Assembly (NCBI GenBank): GCA_902558075.1
Contig: CACECO010000006.1
Span: 1 to 64,000 of the forward strand
DNA length: 64,000 bases
From: an uncultured Litorivicinus sp.
GTDB lineage: Bacteria; Pseudomonadota; Gammaproteobacteria; Pseudomonadales; Litorivicinaceae
Reading direction: 5' to 3'
A program made the translations under genes and the position numbers. This document shows positions 15,602 to 25,391 of this stretch, in pieces; position 1 is the first letter of the stretch, and every line of letters starts with the position of its first letter. The notes below the pieces were generated by a model, which was not told the DNA's origin, made no database searches, and worked only from the letters and a program-made list of their open reading frames with translations.

Positions 15602-16979
15602 ACTGCTCTCGATACTTTTTTACAATCTGAAGCGCGTAGTAGTTCAGGGCCAGCGTAGTGACAATCAACATTAGCGCTAACGCAAAAGCCGATAACGTCT
15701 TCGCGGACTCAAACTCTTGATCGCCAACCAAAATCGTCACAATCTGTGAGGTAACTGTCGTGACCGCGTCCAAAGGATTGAAAGACAAATTCGCAGCCAA
15801 CCCGGCCGCCATTACTACGATCATTGTCTCTCCGACCGCGCGGGACACCGCAAGGATCACCGCCGCGACGATGCCCGGTAGCGCAGCCGGCAGCACTACC
15901 TGCCTGACCGCCTCACTCTTCGTGGAGCCCAGACCAAAAGCTGCGTCGCGGAGGGCCTGGGGGACAGCGTTTATCACGTCGTCTGAAAGCGAGGAAATAA
16001 ATGGGATTATCATGACGCCCATCACGAGGCCTGCGGCCAACGCTGACTCTGATGCCACCTCGAGACCGACGGATTCGCCGACAGATTTGACGACGGGGGC
16101 GACCGTCAACGCAGCGAAAAAGCCGTACACGACGGTCGGCACGCCCGCGAGTATCTCCAGGAGAGGCTTCACGATCCCCCTCACCCTTAGGGTCGCGTAC
16201 TCAGCCAGATAAATGGCGCTAAACAATCCCACAGGGACGGCTACCGCTAGCGCTATAAATGAAATCAGGAATGTCCCAACAAACATCGGGATCATGCCAT
16301 AGGTCGCGGTACCTCCTCCAGATCCAGCGCGCTCCGCGCCCTCAAACTGTGGGTTCCACTCGAGACCAAACAAGAAGTCTTGGGGGGGGATTAATTTGAA
16401 AAATCGAATCGACTCAAAAAGAATGGAGAGCACGATTCCTATGGTTGTAAATATTGCAACCGTGGAACTACCTATCAGCATCCATGTGAGAATTCTCTCA
16501 ACATGATTCCTCGCACGAAATTTAAAACTAATCCTTCGGTACCCGAGTAAGCCCCCAGTCAGCGATACTCCCAACACGAGAACATTTGCGACGATAATGG
16601 TATCGGACTCCCAGCGGGTCCACGCCTCACCAGCTGACTGAACCCAAGGCTCCACCTCTCCAAATTTGATCCCGTCAACGACATTCGTAATTTTCGCGAG
16701 AGCGATTGCCCGGTCAACAGCGTCACCCCCTGCTACCTCCGGCGGGAAGAAATGACTGGCCCAATGTTGAAAAAGCAGATTCTTGCCAAGGACTATCACC
16801 AGCAAGATCAATAACGCAGGGAGGGTCGAGGTTATTGCCGCCCACATCCCGTGGTAGTGGGACCTCGAGTGCAGTTTTATGGTACCGGTGGCTTGTTGAC
16901 CCGCGGCCGCTCTTTGTCCGAAAACGAAGAAAGTGGCTCCGATCACCAGTACTGATAAAACGAGGTTAAATAACGACAA
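15594..16979 (-). CDS. pstC: phosphate ABC transporter permease PstC (long form)
   Basis: Membrane subunit of the phosphate importer, 461 aa. The C-terminal two thirds is the standard permease domain, with the EAA-type loop AVPQALRDAAFGLGSTKSEA and GETMIVVMAAG. The N-terminus is extended, with two extra helices and a loop that precede the canonical first helix, matching the long PstA. It is separated from pstS by a hairpin terminator, so its level should be lower than that of the binding protein. Confidence 0.94.
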   Translation of the reverse strand: MSLFNLVLSVLVIGATFFVFGQRAAAGQQATGTIKLHSRSHYHGMWAAITSTLPALLILLVIVLGKNLLFQHWASHFFPPEVAGGDAVDRAIALAKITNVVDGIKFGEVEPWVQSAGEAWTRWESDTIIVANVLVLGVSLTGGLLGYRRISFKFRARNHVERILTWMLIGSSTVAIFTTIGIVLSILFESIRFFKLIPPQDFLFGLEWNPQFEGAERAGSGGGTATYGMIPMFVGTFLISFIALAVAVPVGLFSAIYLAEYATLRVRGIVKPLLEILAGVPTVVYGFFAALTVAPVVKSVGESVGLEVASESALAAGLVMGVMIIPFISSLSDDVINAVPQALRDAAFGLGSTKSEAVRQVVLPAALPGIVAAVILAVSRAVGETMIVVMAAGLAANLSFNPLDAVTTVTSQIVTILVGDQEFESAKTLSAFALALMLIVTTLALNYYALQIVKKYREQYE

Positions 16980-17000
16980 GCGAGCTTTCCCTGAAATATA

Positions 17001-17028
17001 AAAAGACCGAACGGATTGTCCCGTTCGG
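17001..17028 (-). terminator. hairpin attenuator between pstS and pstC
   Basis: CCGAACGG (17007-17014) and CCGTTCGG (17021-17028) form an 8-bp stem with a 6-base loop. On the minus strand it is followed by TCTTTTT. It would partly stop transcription after pstS, giving more binding protein than permease. Confidence 0.8.
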
Positions 17029-17056
17029 CCTCCAATTTTTCAATCAACTTTATTGA

Positions 17057-18085
17057 TTACTTTAAATCTGAGGCTACGAGAACTGGAAGATCTGTCATAC
17101 GAGCTTTCATTGCTGCAGCTTCTTCACCACCAAGTGGGATCATCCCAGCATCAGCAAGAATACCATCGTCGCCCCAATGCTTTACCCACTCAGCCATATA
17201 CTCCTCCACGCCAGGAACAACACCAAGGTGCTGATGCTTGACGTAGAAGTAAAGAGCACGTGATGCTTTGTACGAACCATCCCCGATTGCATCGAATGTT
17301 GGCACAACACCTGACAACTCGGCCCCTTGAAGTGTGTCAGAGTTCTGGTCAAGGTACGAGAAGCCAAATATGCCGTAGGCTTTGGTGTCTTCTTGAAGCT
17401 TCTGAACGATCAGGTTGTCCTGCTCACCTGCTTCGACATAGGCGCCATCTGTACGCATCGCACGACATGCTTTTGCTTTCTTCCCAGCAGCCTTCAATGC
17501 CGCTTTCGCATCCGAATCCTTCTTACAGTAGGCTTTTTCATTCACAATCTCAGCATACGAAGCGCGTGTACCCGATGTGGTTGGTGGTCCGTAAACGCGG
17601 ATTTCTGTATCAGGTAGTGAGGAATCAATGTCTGACCATTTCTTGTATGGGTTTGCAACCATCTTACCGTCGATCGCAACTTCAGCTGTCAACGCCTTGC
17701 CAAGGTTTAGCAAAGAAATCTTAAGTTGCTCACCACTTTTCGAGTTAGCGACAACGATTCCGTCGTAACCGACTTTAATTTCAGTCAGCTTTACACCGTT
17801 CTTTTCGCAGTAATCTAGCTCCTTAGTCTTCATACGCGAAGATGCGTTACCGATATCGATGAACTCTGTTCCGATTCCGTCGCAAACGCCTTTCTTACCA
17901 ACCGAAGAACCACCAGATTCAACAACTGGAGTTTTTTGATTGTAATTACGTCCTAGACGCTCAGCAACGATTGTTGCAAATGGAAGAACAGTTGATGAAC
18001 CAGCGATGCTCACGTAATCACGTGCTACAGCAGTCGTGCTCATCGCAACTGCCAAAGCGGCAGAAGTTGCAATACGAACAAACAT
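17057..18085 (-). CDS. pstS: periplasmic phosphate-binding protein PstS
   Basis: High-affinity phosphate receptor of the Pst importer, 342 aa. A typical signal peptide is visible (MFVRIATSAALAVAMSTTAVA, likely cleaved before RDYVS), followed by the phosphate loop AGSSTVLPFA, the VVESGGSSVGKKG region and PTTSGTRASYAE. Two Cys pairs may form disulphides. The ATG at 18085 has AGGAG six bases upstream. It is the first gene of pstSCAB-phoU, with a strong Pho box and -10 upstream (18155-18188). Confidence 0.95.
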   Translation of the reverse strand: MFVRIATSAALAVAMSTTAVARDYVSIAGSSTVLPFATIVAERLGRNYNQKTPVVESGGSSVGKKGVCDGIGTEFIDIGNASSRMKTKELDYCEKNGVKLTEIKVGYDGIVVANSKSGEQLKISLLNLGKALTAEVAIDGKMVANPYKKWSDIDSSLPDTEIRVYGPPTTSGTRASYAEIVNEKAYCKKDSDAKAALKAAGKKAKACRAMRTDGAYVEAGEQDNLIVQKLQEDTKAYGIFGFSYLDQNSDTLQGAELSGVVPTFDAIGDGSYKASRALYFYVKHQHLGVVPGVEEYMAEWVKHWGDDGILADAGMIPLGGEEAAAMKARMTDLPVLVASDLK

Positions 18086-18154
18086 GGAGGACTCCTTTAA
18101 AATTTTTTCTCTGAGCCAAAACATAGCTTTTTTGCTATTCTTGACACTTTGATT

Positions 18155-18188
18155 GTTGTACCGCCCAAATGTTACAAGAATATTACAA
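18155..18188 (-). promoter_or_regulatory. Pho box and -10 of pstS
   Basis: On the minus strand TTGTAAT-ATTC-TTGTAAC (18188 to 18171) is a clean direct repeat with an 11-bp period. After ten bases it is followed by TACAAC (18160-18155), a 4/6 -10 box. This is the cleanest spacing in the window and a good template for scanning. Confidence 0.72.
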
Positions 18189-18227
18189 TCTGTAATTTAA
18201 CAATCTGAAGTCGCAAGTACTGCGCTA

Positions 18228-19274
18228 CTAATCCTGCGCAAGCTCTAGAAGAAGTTGTTCGGTCTCATCCCAACCGATACAGGCATCAGTCACAGATTGT
18301 CCGTAAGTAAGTTCTGAAAGGTTCGGTTTCAGTGGCTGATTACCAGCAACCAGGTGACTTTCAATCATCACACCAAAGATACCGTGATCAGACGCTTTTC
18401 GTTGTTCAATCACGCTCTCAACCACGCGACGTTGCTTGGTGTGATCTTTCAACGAATTACCGTGGCTGCAATCCACCATCAAATATGGGGCCAATGATTT
18501 TGCTCGGAGCGCATCGAGGACTGTCTCGATATCAGTACGTTGATAGTTCGGTCCAGATTGCCCTCCACGCAAAATCACATGGCAATCTGGATTACCGGTA
18601 GTACCAAAAATTGCGGCGACCCCCTGCTTCGTCACTGACAGAAAATGGTGGGAGTGACTCGCCGCTTGGACCGCATCGGTCGCAATTGTGATCGTGCCAT
18701 CGGTACCATTCTTAAAACCGACAGGCATTGACAGTCCTGACGCCAACTCACGGTGTACCTGACTCTCTGTCGTTCGCGCACCAATCGCTCCCCAACTGAC
18801 CAAATCAGCGATAAATTGAGGACTGATGGTGTCTAGGAATTCACAGCCGACCGGCACTCCCTGCTCAACTAAATAAGCCAAAAGGCTTCGTGCTTTATGA
18901 AGACCCTTATTCACCTGGAAGGTCTGATCTAGATGCGGGTCATTAATCAGACCTTTCCACCCGACAATCGTACGCGGCTTTTCAAAATAAACCCGCATTA
19001 CGATTTTTAACGTATCGCTGTATTCATCGATCAAAGGTTTCAGTCGCGCAGCGTATTCTTTGGCGGCGTCAGGATCGTGAATCGAACATGGGCCGACGAC
19101 CACGACCAAGCGCGGATCACGGCCATGCATGATATCCGCAATTTCAGTACGATCTTTGACGACTGATGCCACCATTGCGTCTGACATCGGCAATTCTTCC
19201 AACAAAATGGCCGGCGTAATCAATGGTTTCATCTGCGCAATTCGAGTGTCATCAACGACTAATGGGTTTTGCAC
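18228..19274 (-). CDS. aroG: 3-deoxy-7-phosphoheptulonate synthase (class I DAHP synthase)
   Basis: First enzyme of the shikimate pathway, joining phosphoenolpyruvate and erythrose 4-phosphate. The 348-aa length and motifs are those of the AroFGH family: VVVGPCSIHD, MRVYFEKPRTIVGWKGLINDP, IGARTTESQVHRELASG, GFKNGTDG, RGGQSGPNY and DCSHGNS. The GTG at 19274 is chosen because it has GGAG about nine bases upstream and gives the normal length; codons upstream to 19340 do not resemble the family. Which aromatic amino acid inhibits it cannot be told safely from sequence. It is divergent from recC across about 80 bases. Confidence 0.92.
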   Translation of the reverse strand: MQNPLVVDDTRIAQMKPLITPAILLEELPMSDAMVASVVKDRTEIADIMHGRDPRLVVVVGPCSIHDPDAAKEYAARLKPLIDEYSDTLKIVMRVYFEKPRTIVGWKGLINDPHLDQTFQVNKGLHKARSLLAYLVEQGVPVGCEFLDTISPQFIADLVSWGAIGARTTESQVHRELASGLSMPVGFKNGTDGTITIATDAVQAASHSHHFLSVTKQGVAAIFGTTGNPDCHVILRGGQSGPNYQRTDIETVLDALRAKSLAPYLMVDCSHGNSLKDHTKQRRVVESVIEQRKASDHGIFGVMIESHLVAGNQPLKPNLSELTYGQSVTDACIGWDETEQLLLELAQD

Positions 19275-19354
19275 GATATATTCTCCAAATGAGCACACAG
19301 TGTGACCTGTCACCAGTGGTTGCGTAAAGAGCGCGAACATGCGGAAATCTAATT

Positions 19355-22189
19355 ATGCAGAGTATCTTTTCTAACGATCTCAATACCCTTGTCGACACAA
19401 CCGCGGGTGTCCTCTCGGCTGAGAGTTTTAGATCTCCACTCGCTCCAGATTGGTTAATCGTGCCCAATCAAGATACCGGTCGCTGGCTACAAATTAAGCT
19501 GACAGATCGTTTAGGAAGCTTAGCCAACACCAAAGTTACTACCTTAACCGAGTTCATTCGATCGATTTCAGACACACAACCGGACAAACAATTTCAATCT
19601 GATTTGTACTGGGCTATCGCGACAGTTTGGCGAAACAAGCATCCTGGCTTAGCCGAATCCGAGTATTTACAGCAAGTCAGTGGCTTATTCGAGATATTCC
19701 AGAATTATCTGGCTGAGCGACCTGACTGGCTCACCAATCCTGAAAAAGCCTCATCGCTGATACAGCAGTCTTCTGTCTGGCAAATCGCTCTCTGGCGAGA
19801 CATCGAGCCAATGCTGCCGACTGCTCCACATCGAAAACTCGTTAATGCTCTCAAAGAACCGAATTCAGAACGCCTCGATTCGATCGCTCGCATTATTCTT
19901 TTTAATCCAGATCGTCTATCGATGCTCGCACTGAATGCACTGAAAATATGGTCGAACAACAGACCATTGTTTCTTTGCATCCAATCTCCATCCCCAGAGC
20001 CTTGGTTTACACAGGGAGCGCTCGAGCTACCGGAAACTCACCCCATTCTTGCAGACCTTTGTCGTGAAAAAGCCAAAGTCTTGTCGATGCTCGGCGACGA
20101 TGAGCCGATCGAGGGCTATGCGCCAACTGCACCGAAAAGTGCACTGTCCGAACTCAAGGCGCAGATCTTTGACAACCGAAAGGCATTGATCAGACTCGAT
20201 CAATCCGTCTCTTTGATCAGTGCAACGAGTCCAACCCAAGAAGTCATAGAATTGAAGCGGTGGCTGATCGATTGGTTAAATGTTGATCCAACCCGAAACC
20301 TCAAACAAGTGCAGATCGTGACACCAAACCCGGCGTTGTATGGACCGATCGTGCAACGGATATTTCATTCATCTGAATTGTTACAGCGGCTCCCAACTAC
20401 AGCGGATCCTTTAGTTGTTCAGCCAATCGAAGTGGCCGCAATCAACCTGTTAGCCGAGGTGTGTCGCTCAGGCTTCAGAGCCGGTTCTGTGTACAGGTTT
20501 CTATCAGATATCACAGTCCGCGAGACGCTTGAGCTCAGTGACCAGCAGTTGAGACATATCCAACGTTGGATTGTGCAATCCGGTGCAAGACGGGGAGTGT
20601 CAGGCTATCGACATACCTTGCATGCAGCAAAAAAACGGTTGTTGAGAGGGCTGATGACAGATCCCGATACTGCGTTTCTTAGTGACAGTACCCCGACAGA
20701 ATCTATCGAACAAACGGACGGCCTTGATCGGCTGCTTGGTGTCTTATCTGCCATCGAACAGGTTCTGTGTGCGCCCGAGGTCATGCCGCTCCAGGAAGCC
20801 ATTCCGCTAATCGATCGTGCGGTCAGTAGGCTCACTCTTGGTCAGGTTCAGAGCCTCAATCTCACACCAGTGATAGCCCAATTTGCGGACGCCGAAGTCA
20901 GTAAAAAATCCGTGTTTCAGTGGATCGAACTAAACCAAACAACGGGGCTGTCTCGGCCGCTTGCTTTAAACGATCAACTGTCGGTCACGGCACCGCAGAC
21001 GATCCGTAGTATTCCAAATCAAGTCGTCGCAATACTTGGAGCAAACCACGATACATTCCCACACGAGTCCAATGAACACCCGTGGGATTTGGTCACGAAG
21101 AATCCTCGCCCTGGCGATTTGATACAGTCTGAAAAAGAACGCCAAGTACTTGCTGATATTGTGCTCAATACAGAGGATCAGTTGTGGATCAGTTGGATCG
21201 GGAAGCACCCCATCCACCAAACCGAAGAGCTCCCGGGTCCCGGGGTCGTCTCACTGATTGATTGTTTCAGAGACCCTGACAATACATCTCCGGTCATGGA
21301 ATTACCGTCGGGTATCAGCCTCCTCAGCCATCAGATTTCCGCCTCTGATATTGATACCGTTGAGCTCGAGATTCGGCACTCTTGGACAATCCATGAATTT
21401 CTCTCGGCTGCAGCCGAGCCGGCGATCGCTTTTCTTAACGAGAAAAATGCTCGCGTCCGTACGCCCGACTTTCCAGATTTAAATATCGAGCCATTGAGTA
21501 TCGATACGTTGAATGCCTTCAAAATGAAGCAAGGATTCGTGAAACAGTCGTTAACGCAAGACACGCTCATCGAATTCTTAATGCATTATCCTGAGCTACC
21601 TGATGAGATCGACTTAAACCAAGCACTAGAGGATTACGCCCCTTCGCTCGTTGCTGAAGCCCTAGCAACCAACTCAGATCTAGTTAAGCCCGCTGAGTTA
21701 ACGCTCGATGAGTTCACTTTACACATTGATGGTATCGCTACGGTAGAAGCGCCTCGAATTGTTATCAAGTCTTCGATCGATGGTGTCAGGGGCCTCCGAG
21801 CACTTCTCGAGGGACTTGTGCTTTTTGCAATTGAGCCAATAGAAGAGAGTCTTCGCCTCGTGACATTCAACAATCGCGTCACACCATTCGGTCCAATTCC
21901 AGTCGATGAAGCACGAAAGCAACTGAAAGACTGGCTAACGGTCATCTCCGATAAAGGAACTCCTTGCGCGCTCATTGCACCACTAGCGCTAAAAACAGCG
22001 AAAATGCTCGCCAAAGACGAAAAGGCGAACTTATGGATTCACTGGAATGAAGAGGAGCTCGCTCATCAACCCGAGTACCAACGCATATTTCAAAATGATC
22101 CGAATATTTCAGAGAAACACTTGGGTCTCTCGAGGAGCTTAGTCAAGCCACTGCTTCACTATCTAGGAAAATCTCGTGGAACGCTTTAA
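19355..22189 (+). CDS. recC: RecBCD subunit RecC (exodeoxyribonuclease V gamma)
   Basis: RecC splits the strands and scans for Chi in the RecBCD end-processing machine. The 944-aa protein begins with LAPDWLIVPNQDTGRWLQIKL, equivalent to the conserved RecC N-terminal helicase-like region. Later it has IPNQVVAILGANHDTFPH (the conserved GMNDGxFPR-like block) and HPWDLVTKNPRPGD. At 944 aa it is clearly shorter than the E. coli protein of about 1120 aa. It overlaps recB by 14 bases and is the first gene of recC-recB-recD; no ptrA-like protease gene lies in between. Confidence 0.9.
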   Translation: MQSIFSNDLNTLVDTTAGVLSAESFRSPLAPDWLIVPNQDTGRWLQIKLTDRLGSLANTKVTTLTEFIRSISDTQPDKQFQSDLYWAIATVWRNKHPGLAESEYLQQVSGLFEIFQNYLAERPDWLTNPEKASSLIQQSSVWQIALWRDIEPMLPTAPHRKLVNALKEPNSERLDSIARIILFNPDRLSMLALNALKIWSNNRPLFLCIQSPSPEPWFTQGALELPETHPILADLCREKAKVLSMLGDDEPIEGYAPTAPKSALSELKAQIFDNRKALIRLDQSVSLISATSPTQEVIELKRWLIDWLNVDPTRNLKQVQIVTPNPALYGPIVQRIFHSSELLQRLPTTADPLVVQPIEVAAINLLAEVCRSGFRAGSVYRFLSDITVRETLELSDQQLRHIQRWIVQSGARRGVSGYRHTLHAAKKRLLRGLMTDPDTAFLSDSTPTESIEQTDGLDRLLGVLSAIEQVLCAPEVMPLQEAIPLIDRAVSRLTLGQVQSLNLTPVIAQFADAEVSKKSVFQWIELNQTTGLSRPLALNDQLSVTAPQTIRSIPNQVVAILGANHDTFPHESNEHPWDLVTKNPRPGDLIQSEKERQVLADIVLNTEDQLWISWIGKHPIHQTEELPGPGVVSLIDCFRDPDNTSPVMELPSGISLLSHQISASDIDTVELEIRHSWTIHEFLSAAAEPAIAFLNEKNARVRTPDFPDLNIEPLSIDTLNAFKMKQGFVKQSLTQDTLIEFLMHYPELPDEIDLNQALEDYAPSLVAEALATNSDLVKPAELTLDEFTLHIDGIATVEAPRIVIKSSIDGVRGLRALLEGLVLFAIEPIEESLRLVTFNNRVTPFGPIPVDEARKQLKDWLTVISDKGTPCALIAPLALKTAKMLAKDEKANLWIHWNEEELAHQPEYQRIFQNDPNISEKHLGLSRSLVKPLLHYLGKSRGTL

Positions 22190-25100
22190 GCCAGAATTAC
22201 TTCCAGGGTCAGGGCGACACCTTATCGAAGCAAGTGCGGGAACGGGTAAGACTTACGCGCTCATGTCACTCATGATGCGCGCTTTAGCGGTCGATAATCA
22301 TCGGCCCGAACACTGTCTGCTGATGACATTCACTCGGGCATCGACTCGAGAACTCAGGGCTCGTGTTCGAGAACGGTTGATCGACGAAATTGATCGACTC
22401 GCCCGCGGCCAATCGGACCTCACGACGACCTATCCTGAATTGTCAGAAGGCCTCGGTATCGAGCGACTCAACCACGCACTTCGGCAGATTGACGCTATCG
22501 ACATACAAACCATTCACGGTTCTGCAATCCGGTTGATCAATGACTTCGGACCAAGCATCGGCATTTCAAGCTTTCCCGTAGAAACCGAAGTCGGGAATCT
22601 ACGTCAAGAGGTGGCTATTGATTGTTACCGACAACTCGTAACAGAACATGGCGCACAAATTGTGAGGTCACTCACTGGTGGGCTCAAAGCATTCGTGGGC
22701 CATGCTAAGCTTGCATGGAAACCTATCGATTCAATTAAACCCTGCACAACGGTCTGTCCTGATCTCGGTGGAATGGTGTCCGCATTCACCGAGCAAAAGG
22801 ATGCTTTGTTATCAGATGTCGGCTCACTCTTTGCTCTGAAAGGGATGACTCGTAAATCACTCGAAACACACTGCGCCAGCATCGAAAAGGCGGAGACTCG
22901 TCAGGACATTCCTGAGAAAAGTGCCAAGTATTTTCTAGAGCGAGAAGACAAGTTCAGAGGCACAGTATTCGATCAGTGGGTCGAACTCGTTAAACCTTCA
23001 GACATCGAAGTCCAATTTCGAGCGCATTGTCTCCATCAGTTACGGCAGCAATTTAGGTACCGACTTAATGAACTGGGCATTACAGATAATGATCAGGTGA
23101 TTCGTACTGCGGCCGAGGTCGCAAAACGACTAAAAAATGAAAGACCCAAACACACACTCATACTCGTCGATGAATTCCAGGATACCGATCGTCATCAATG
23201 GGCAATGCTCGACCATTTATATCCGGATGAGCCAGAACGATTCATGGTCATGGTCGGAGATCCCAAACAAGCAATCTACCGATTCCGTGGCGCCGATACA
23301 GCTTTCTACCACCAAATCCGTAAGAGACTTCCCGATCAAACTCTCTGGTATCTCGACACGGTCTACCGTTCCTCACAGGTTGTAGTTGACGGACTCAATG
23401 CGCTATTCGATGGCGACTACGCTTTGGGCAGAAAGTTGCAATATCACCCACTCAAAGCTGGGCAGCCCACCGACATCGCGCCATTAACAGTGAATCACAA
23501 AGAAGCCACTGGGTTTCAATGGATCGATTCCTTAACACCCGAATCGGTCGTGATGCTGACACAATCTCTTCTCGCAGGTGGCCAACAGGGCTCGTGCCGG
23601 ATCGGCTCACGACCTATCAGTGAAAAAGATATTTGTATCTTGGTGCAGAACCGTCCGACGGCACAGAAGATCAAGCAAGTCGGTGACCGCATAGGTATTG
23701 CGTTTCACTATCAAAATAAAGCCAGCATATTTAGTCGGCGTGTCGCCAGAGAAATGGTGGTGATTCTTGAAGCGATTGCAAACCCAGATAATCTTTCGAG
23801 TGTCACGTCGGCTGCTTCAACGACCCTTATGGGTATCGATATCGACGCACCAGGACAACTGAGCGGACAATCGCGCTTTGTTGAAATACAAACTGAGCTA
23901 TTCAATGCACGTGATCTTTGGAAATCCGACGGTCCAGCAGCGGCAATCACGCGTTTATTTGAGACCTGTCTGACAGCTCAGCGTATTCCACATACTCTCA
24001 ATGGACTCGAAGACTGGAATATACTGACTCACTGTTTAGAAATTTTTGGGGAAGATGCGAAGGGTTTATCGCCCTTAGAAGCTGCGATCTGGTGGTCACA
24101 GCAGGCAACCTCAAAAAAAGAGGCTGACGATCGTACGAGCCAAAGACCACCCATCGCATCGGGAGCTGTGACGATCAATACCATCCATGGATCCAAAGGA
24201 CTCGAATATCGCGTAGTCATTTTAGCTGATCAGATCACGGGGCAAACGCTTTCTAAACGTGCCTGGGGCTTCGATTATTGCGATCACAATGGATCAATCA
24301 TCGATCTGACAAACGATGCCTATGAACCCGCGCTTCGCGATCAAGAACAGGATCACAACCGCCTGCTCTATGTCGCACTCACCCGCGCAAAACACGCAGT
24401 ATTTTTGGGGGTTCCGGACACTGGAACTGCACTGCATCGTCTGCTTTACGACCGCGATGTCAAGAGCCTAGGAGCTGGTCACCAACACGTTGCGATTTCA
24501 ACGGTTGATGGCGTTATTGAGCCATTCAAAGTGCCAACTACGAGACACCCATGTTTGAAACAACCACACGTACCATCGTGGTTTTTCAGGAGCTTCTCGG
24601 GATTGATCAGGCACGATAGTGGCCATGAGATCATGTCCAAAGCCGCGGATGAAGATCATGCTGTGGTTGACACCGACTTCAACGAGAGATGGCATATCAT
24701 TCCTGGTGGTACTGACACTGGCAACTTTATCCATGCGATTCTCGAATGGCACGCCGATGGCCAGCGAGATAGCCAGGCGCTTGAGCAATTTATCAAGCTC
24801 AACTGGCCAATCCATCTCGATCCAAGTCATGAGCCCATTGTGCTTAATTGGGTTCAGCAGATCCTTTCAACAGAACTTGGTCCACAAGTGATGCTTGGTA
24901 AGTTGAACCCAGACAGTAAACGACCTGAGCCAAAGTTCGAACTGCCTTTAAAGCAGAGCTTGCGATTACAGGAACTATTTCAGGCATGTGAGGCCTTTTC
25001 GTGGTGGGAACCGCTACCACCACCAGTCGACCAACCCATTAATGGCCATCTAACTGGATTTATTGACCTCGTGTTTAAGGCCGAAGGTCGGTTCCATATC

Positions 25101-25391
25101 GTGGACTACAAAACCAATTATCTTGGACCTAATGATCAAGCATATACAGATGAGCGCATCGAGCTCGCGATGGAACAAGCGTTGTATCCGGTTCAGGCAG
25201 CAATTTACGCGCTCGCCCTCCACAGATGGCTCAAAACTCGTCTTAAGCACTATGATCCCGAAAAGCATTTGGGTGATGTGATTTATCTCTTTTGTCGTGG
25301 AGTCAACGCGCCCAATGGTGGCAGTTGGAGGCGATCGATTGAAGCAGCGGGTGTACTTGCTCTCGAGGAGTGTTGCCTATGCACCCAATGA
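22176..25391 (+). CDS. recB: RecBCD subunit RecB (helicase-nuclease)
   Basis: 3'-5' helicase and nuclease of RecBCD, 1071 aa. Seen in order: Walker A EASAGTGKT (18-26), motif Ia MTFTRASTRELRARV, Walker B LILVDEFQDTD, VGDPKQAIYRFRGAD, TINTIHGSKGLEYRVV and LLYVALTRAKHAV. The C-terminal nuclease domain has GFIDLVF and the catalytic IVDYKTNYLG followed by the conserved QAAIYALAL. Translation starts at a GTG (22176) inside the recC end, so the genes are coupled; the stop lies inside recD. Confidence 0.95.
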   Translation: MERFKPELLPGSGRHLIEASAGTGKTYALMSLMMRALAVDNHRPEHCLLMTFTRASTRELRARVRERLIDEIDRLARGQSDLTTTYPELSEGLGIERLNHALRQIDAIDIQTIHGSAIRLINDFGPSIGISSFPVETEVGNLRQEVAIDCYRQLVTEHGAQIVRSLTGGLKAFVGHAKLAWKPIDSIKPCTTVCPDLGGMVSAFTEQKDALLSDVGSLFALKGMTRKSLETHCASIEKAETRQDIPEKSAKYFLEREDKFRGTVFDQWVELVKPSDIEVQFRAHCLHQLRQQFRYRLNELGITDNDQVIRTAAEVAKRLKNERPKHTLILVDEFQDTDRHQWAMLDHLYPDEPERFMVMVGDPKQAIYRFRGADTAFYHQIRKRLPDQTLWYLDTVYRSSQVVVDGLNALFDGDYALGRKLQYHPLKAGQPTDIAPLTVNHKEATGFQWIDSLTPESVVMLTQSLLAGGQQGSCRIGSRPISEKDICILVQNRPTAQKIKQVGDRIGIAFHYQNKASIFSRRVAREMVVILEAIANPDNLSSVTSAASTTLMGIDIDAPGQLSGQSRFVEIQTELFNARDLWKSDGPAAAITRLFETCLTAQRIPHTLNGLEDWNILTHCLEIFGEDAKGLSPLEAAIWWSQQATSKKEADDRTSQRPPIASGAVTINTIHGSKGLEYRVVILADQITGQTLSKRAWGFDYCDHNGSIIDLTNDAYEPALRDQEQDHNRLLYVALTRAKHAVFLGVPDTGTALHRLLYDRDVKSLGAGHQHVAISTVDGVIEPFKVPTTRHPCLKQPHVPSWFFRSFSGLIRHDSGHEIMSKAADEDHAVVDTDFNERWHIIPGGTDTGNFIHAILEWHADGQRDSQALEQFIKLNWPIHLDPSHEPIVLNWVQQILSTELGPQVMLGKLNPDSKRPEPKFELPLKQSLRLQELFQACEAFSWWEPLPPPVDQPINGHLTGFIDLVFKAEGRFHIVDYKTNYLGPNDQAYTDERIELAMEQALYPVQAAIYALALHRWLKTRLKHYDPEKHLGDVIYLFCRGVNAPNGGSWRRSIEAAGVLALEECCLCTQ

